64,000 nucleotides of DNA. It comes from Phytophthora quininea (taxonomy: Eukaryota; Oomycota; Peronosporomycetes; Peronosporales; Peronosporaceae). The translations under genes were made by a program, and so were the position numbers. A model generated the notes under the pieces. That model worked only from the letters and a program-made list of their open reading frames with translations. It did not search any database and was not told where the DNA came from. Each line of letters opens with the position of its first letter. Positions within the stretch are counted from its first letter, which is position 1. The stretch covers positions 248,001-312,000 of the forward strand of contig JAAVTG010000672.1 of NCBI GenBank assembly GCA_011947345.1. The letters are read 5' to 3'. Shown one piece after another: positions 61,187-64,000 of this stretch.

Positions 61187-64000
61187 TTCTACACGTTGGC
61201 CTTGTCGTCCGCCTTCTCCGGCGACGGGGTGCAGACGTCGGAATCGGAGGCAGCGGCAGATCCGCGGGTGAAGACGGAGCTTGGGCTTCAGTCGGGTACA
61301 GTGCAAACGCCGTGAGTGGATCGTGGTCCGACAGCACCGTGTGCAGACGAGCAAGAGTCGGGTTGGTACTCGGCAGCAGCGACAACCACGGCGCGTTTTC
61401 AGCTACTAAAGATCCTTCAACGACCGACTTCTGCTCGTGGCCAACGTCCTTTGCTTCGGTTACTGACACCGCAACAGCTTCAATCGCGACGGACTCCTCA
61501 ACCTCGTCGGTCGTCTTGGTTTCTGTCGCTTCCTCCACCTTCTCCTGCTCGGTTACCTCCTCGGTCTCCTTTTCGACCGCGCTCTCCTCTATGTCTAGTT
61601 CTTTGGCCTCTTGCTCAACTTTGACCACTTCTTCAGCAGTTGCAGTCTCGACGACATCCTTGTTCGTACTATCTTCCGCCTCCTTCACCTCGCTCGCTGG
61701 AGTTTGGCTATTCTTCGCCCTCTCAGCAGCCTCTTGTGCTTCCAAAGCCTTTTGCTTCTCTAAAGCCTCGAGCTTTGCCTTTTCAGCAGACACTCGAACA
61801 CTCACTTCGCTCTCGGGCACAAGGAACGTATCTAGGGTTCGAACAACGGGGTTAACCTCCTCCAAGACGCGTTTGGACTCGAATTTCTCCTTCTCCGCCG
61901 CAACACGCACGCTCGCCTCGCTTTCGTGGACAATAAACGTGTCAACCGTTCGAACAACGGGGTTTACCTCCTCCAAGACGCGTTTGGACTCAAACTTCTC
62001 CTTCTCCGCCGCAACACGCACGCTTGCCTCGCTCTCATGCACGATAAAGGTATCGACCGTTCGAACTACTGGCTTACCTCCTCGAGGACCCGCTTCGACT
62101 CGAACTTCTCCTTTTCCGCGGCGACACGCACGCTCGCTTCGCTTTCGGGAACAAGGAACGTGTCCACTGTCCGCACAACAGGTTTAACCTCTTCCAGAAC
62201 ACGCTTCGACTCGAATTTCTCCTTTTCAGCCGCAACTCGCACACTTGCTTCGCTCTCAGGAACAATGAACGTGTCAACAGTCCTGACTACCGGGTTGAAC
62301 TCTTCCAGAACACGCTTCGACTCAAACTTCGCCTTCTCAGCAGCCACCCGCACGCTTGCTTCGCTGTCAGGCACAATAAACGTATCGACCGTTCGCACCA
62401 CTGGGTTAACCTCTTCGAGAACTCGCTTGGATTCGAACTTGGCCTTCTCCGCAGCCACGCGGACGCTAGCCTCGCTATCTGATACAAGGAATGTGTCCAG
62501 CGTCCGCATTACTGGAGCGCTCTCAGACCGAGCACCCTTGTTCTCGAACTTGGCCTTTTCAGCCGCCACACGGACGCTTGCCTCGCTATCCGGCACCAAG
62601 AACGTGTCGAGCGTTCGTACGATTGATTTCGCACGCTTAGTCTCGAACCGATGCGCCATGTTTTTCACGCTAGGGCTCTCCGTTGAAGCAGCCGAGGACT
62701 GGAGACGGGAAGGAGTCGATTGAGCACTACTTAATGTAGAACTCTTGGCAGATTTTTCGGGTGTTTTCTCCAAGTCAGACGTAGAAGGTGATTCCTGGGC
62801 CACATCTTTCTCGGGAGCCTTAGTCTCCGCATCTGGCGCATCAGTTTCGTTTTGTTCCTTGATTGCCTGCGCCTTTGCTTTCGCCGCAGCCTCGCGCTTC
62901 GCAATCTGTTCTTCAGCTTCCTTCGCTGCTTGTTTCTGTTTCTCCAATTCCTCATACTTTTGTTTCTCAGCACCAACGCGGACGCTTTTCTCGGTAGGGA
63001 AGAAACTTCGCACCGTGCGGAAGGAAAGATTGTCTAGAGATTGCTCAGCCTTCTTTTCAAAACGACTGGCCATGTTCCTGACGCTGGACATGGCCGATTT
63101 CTTCTTCGGTGTCGCTGCAGGTTTCACAGGGGACTTTGCCTTCGTGTCAGCTTCTTCTTGTGCTTGTCTCGCAAGTGTGTCGTACTTTGCTTCTCCTGAC
63201 CGACACTGATACTGCGCTCACTCTCCGAAAAGAAATCACGCTTGGTTCTGATGCGCAGGTTATCCAACGAGTTGTCGTCTTCTTGGTGAGTTTCAAGGCG
63301 ATGCACGACGTGCTTCACGGGCGATGAGCCGTCCACGTCGAGCTGTGCGGCCGAAGGAGTGCGATGGGTTCGGGGTGGAGCAGGTTCATGAACTTCGTAG
63401 TTCTTGACAAGATTTTTACCGGTGACGGTGAGTTTAAGTCGAGTTTGGCGGCCGATTCTGTGCGGTGGGCTCCTTCCATTTTCGCGGTAACCTTGTCGGC
63501 CAAGTGTGACATCATGTTCGAGAATGATTTCTTCGGTGTCTTCTCGGAATCATCTTCATTTTCCGCAGACTGCTCGGCAGGCTCGGCCTTATTGTTTTCA
63601 TGCTCTTGTTCCACGGCACTAGGCTTTGCAGGTTCCAAGGAGTCCGTAAGTGAAGTGTCGACAATTTCTGATGCAGCACCAGTGCCATCGGAAACCTGCT
63701 CAGAAACAGAGGCTTCTCTCTTCTCATCCACTGGGGCAACGTCCGTCTGAGTCACGGTAGGTGTGGATTCTTGTTCACTTACTACATCGTCAGAGCCATC
63801 GTTGTCAATAGAAGCTTCCCCAATCGGCTGTGAAGCATCAATATTATCTGTGGCGATTGCGTCCATGGTCTCGACCACAGCTTCATTCGTTTCAGTAGAA
63901 TCCTCCACCGTCTCGATGACATCGCCAGTTGTCGAGCATGTAGAAACGTTTTCGCGCATATTTTCAAGACTAAAGACACTGTCCGCATCAACAGAGCTCC
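61187..64000 (-). CDS. Coiled-coil protein with 37-residue tandem repeats, 5' end cut
   Basis: Open to the window edge on the minus strand (VFSLENMRENVSTCSTTGDV), so the N terminus is missing. An acidic Glu/Ser/Thr-rich first part contains FSNMMSHLADKVTAKMEG. Then come two diverged repeats (RTKRDFFSESERSISVGQEK and RTVRSFFPTEKSVRVGAEKQ), a Lys/Ala/Glu coiled coil, and eight close repeats of the type VVRTVDTFIVPESEASVRVA plus AEKEKFESKRVLEEVNP. A second coiled coil and an acidic Val/Glu-rich tail close it. With one more C at the C run 61,226 (complement) the protein ends SPEKADDKANV at 61,187. Other one-base gaps are at 63,372, 63,186 and about 62,074. No known domain; it may be a structural or membrane-skeleton protein. 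Confidence 0.75.
61800..62650. repeat. Tandem 111-bp coding repeats
   Basis: Eight or so tandem units of about 111 bp encode the 37-residue repeat. Units near 61,860-62,070 are almost identical at DNA level, while those near 62,480-62,640 are more diverged, so recent expansion is at the 3' side of the gene. Confidence 0.85.

Noticed and set aside
61150..62723. Long plus-strand frames (345 and 265 residues) rich in Ser and Thr that look like a surface adhesin
   Set aside because: They lie antisense to the 111-bp tandem repeats of the coiled-coil gene; repeats with a length divisible by three keep several frames open. The minus-strand reading has far better protein logic.

Overview
The window looks like nuclear DNA of an oomycete, most likely a Phytophthora-like peronosporalean. 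Genes lie close together with short GT-AG introns (about 55-90 bp where both ends can be read). The ankyrin proteins use repeats of the 'WLHENRSEGCTTKAMD' kind that are common in oomycetes. The transposons (Crypton, Mutator-like, pogo-like, Copia) are the mix expected there. No prokaryotic operons, rRNA, tRNA or CRISPR arrays were seen.

Layout. (1) 0.4-7.7 kb: a PX-like gene, a spliced leucine-rich-repeat gene and an ABCC/MRP-type ABC transporter. (2) 7.7-29 kb: a transposon graveyard. It holds a Crypton tyrosine recombinase, two Ulp1-type proteases, a Copia RNase H remnant, a chromodomain plus papain-like protease remnant, a MULE SWIM-finger remnant, a pogo-like DDE transposase with a lost catalytic Asp, and a MULE split by a second MULE whose two ends each fold into a hairpin. 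(3) 29.5-43.4 kb: core housekeeping genes, namely an SH3/IQ/coiled-coil protein, TAF7, two paralogous small mitochondrial IF1-like proteins, a divergent TBP, cullin-4 and a CCP5-like carboxypeptidase. (4) 43.6-53.5 kb: a 2.1-kb ankyrin gene and its degraded copy in inverted orientation, flanking a FUSC-type membrane protein fused to EF-hands. (5) 53.8-61.1 kb: two paralogous LRR-like genes facing each other around four small hydrophilic, probably disordered proteins. (6) 61.2-64 kb: a protein with a 37-residue tandem repeat, cut by the window edge.

A point that affects the whole annotation: nearly every frameshift in the conserved genes (ABCC, cullin-4, CCP, FUSC, both LRR paralogues, the repeat protein) sits at a short mononucleotide run, usually of four, and is repaired by one more copy of the same base. 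I read these as base-calling deletions and not as gene death, so those genes are annotated as real. By contrast, in-frame stops in the Crypton, a 23-bp deletion in the second ankyrin copy and a D-to-N change in the pogo-like transposase cannot be explained that way.

Exon boundaries were read by eye and coordinates of multi-exon genes are outer limits.
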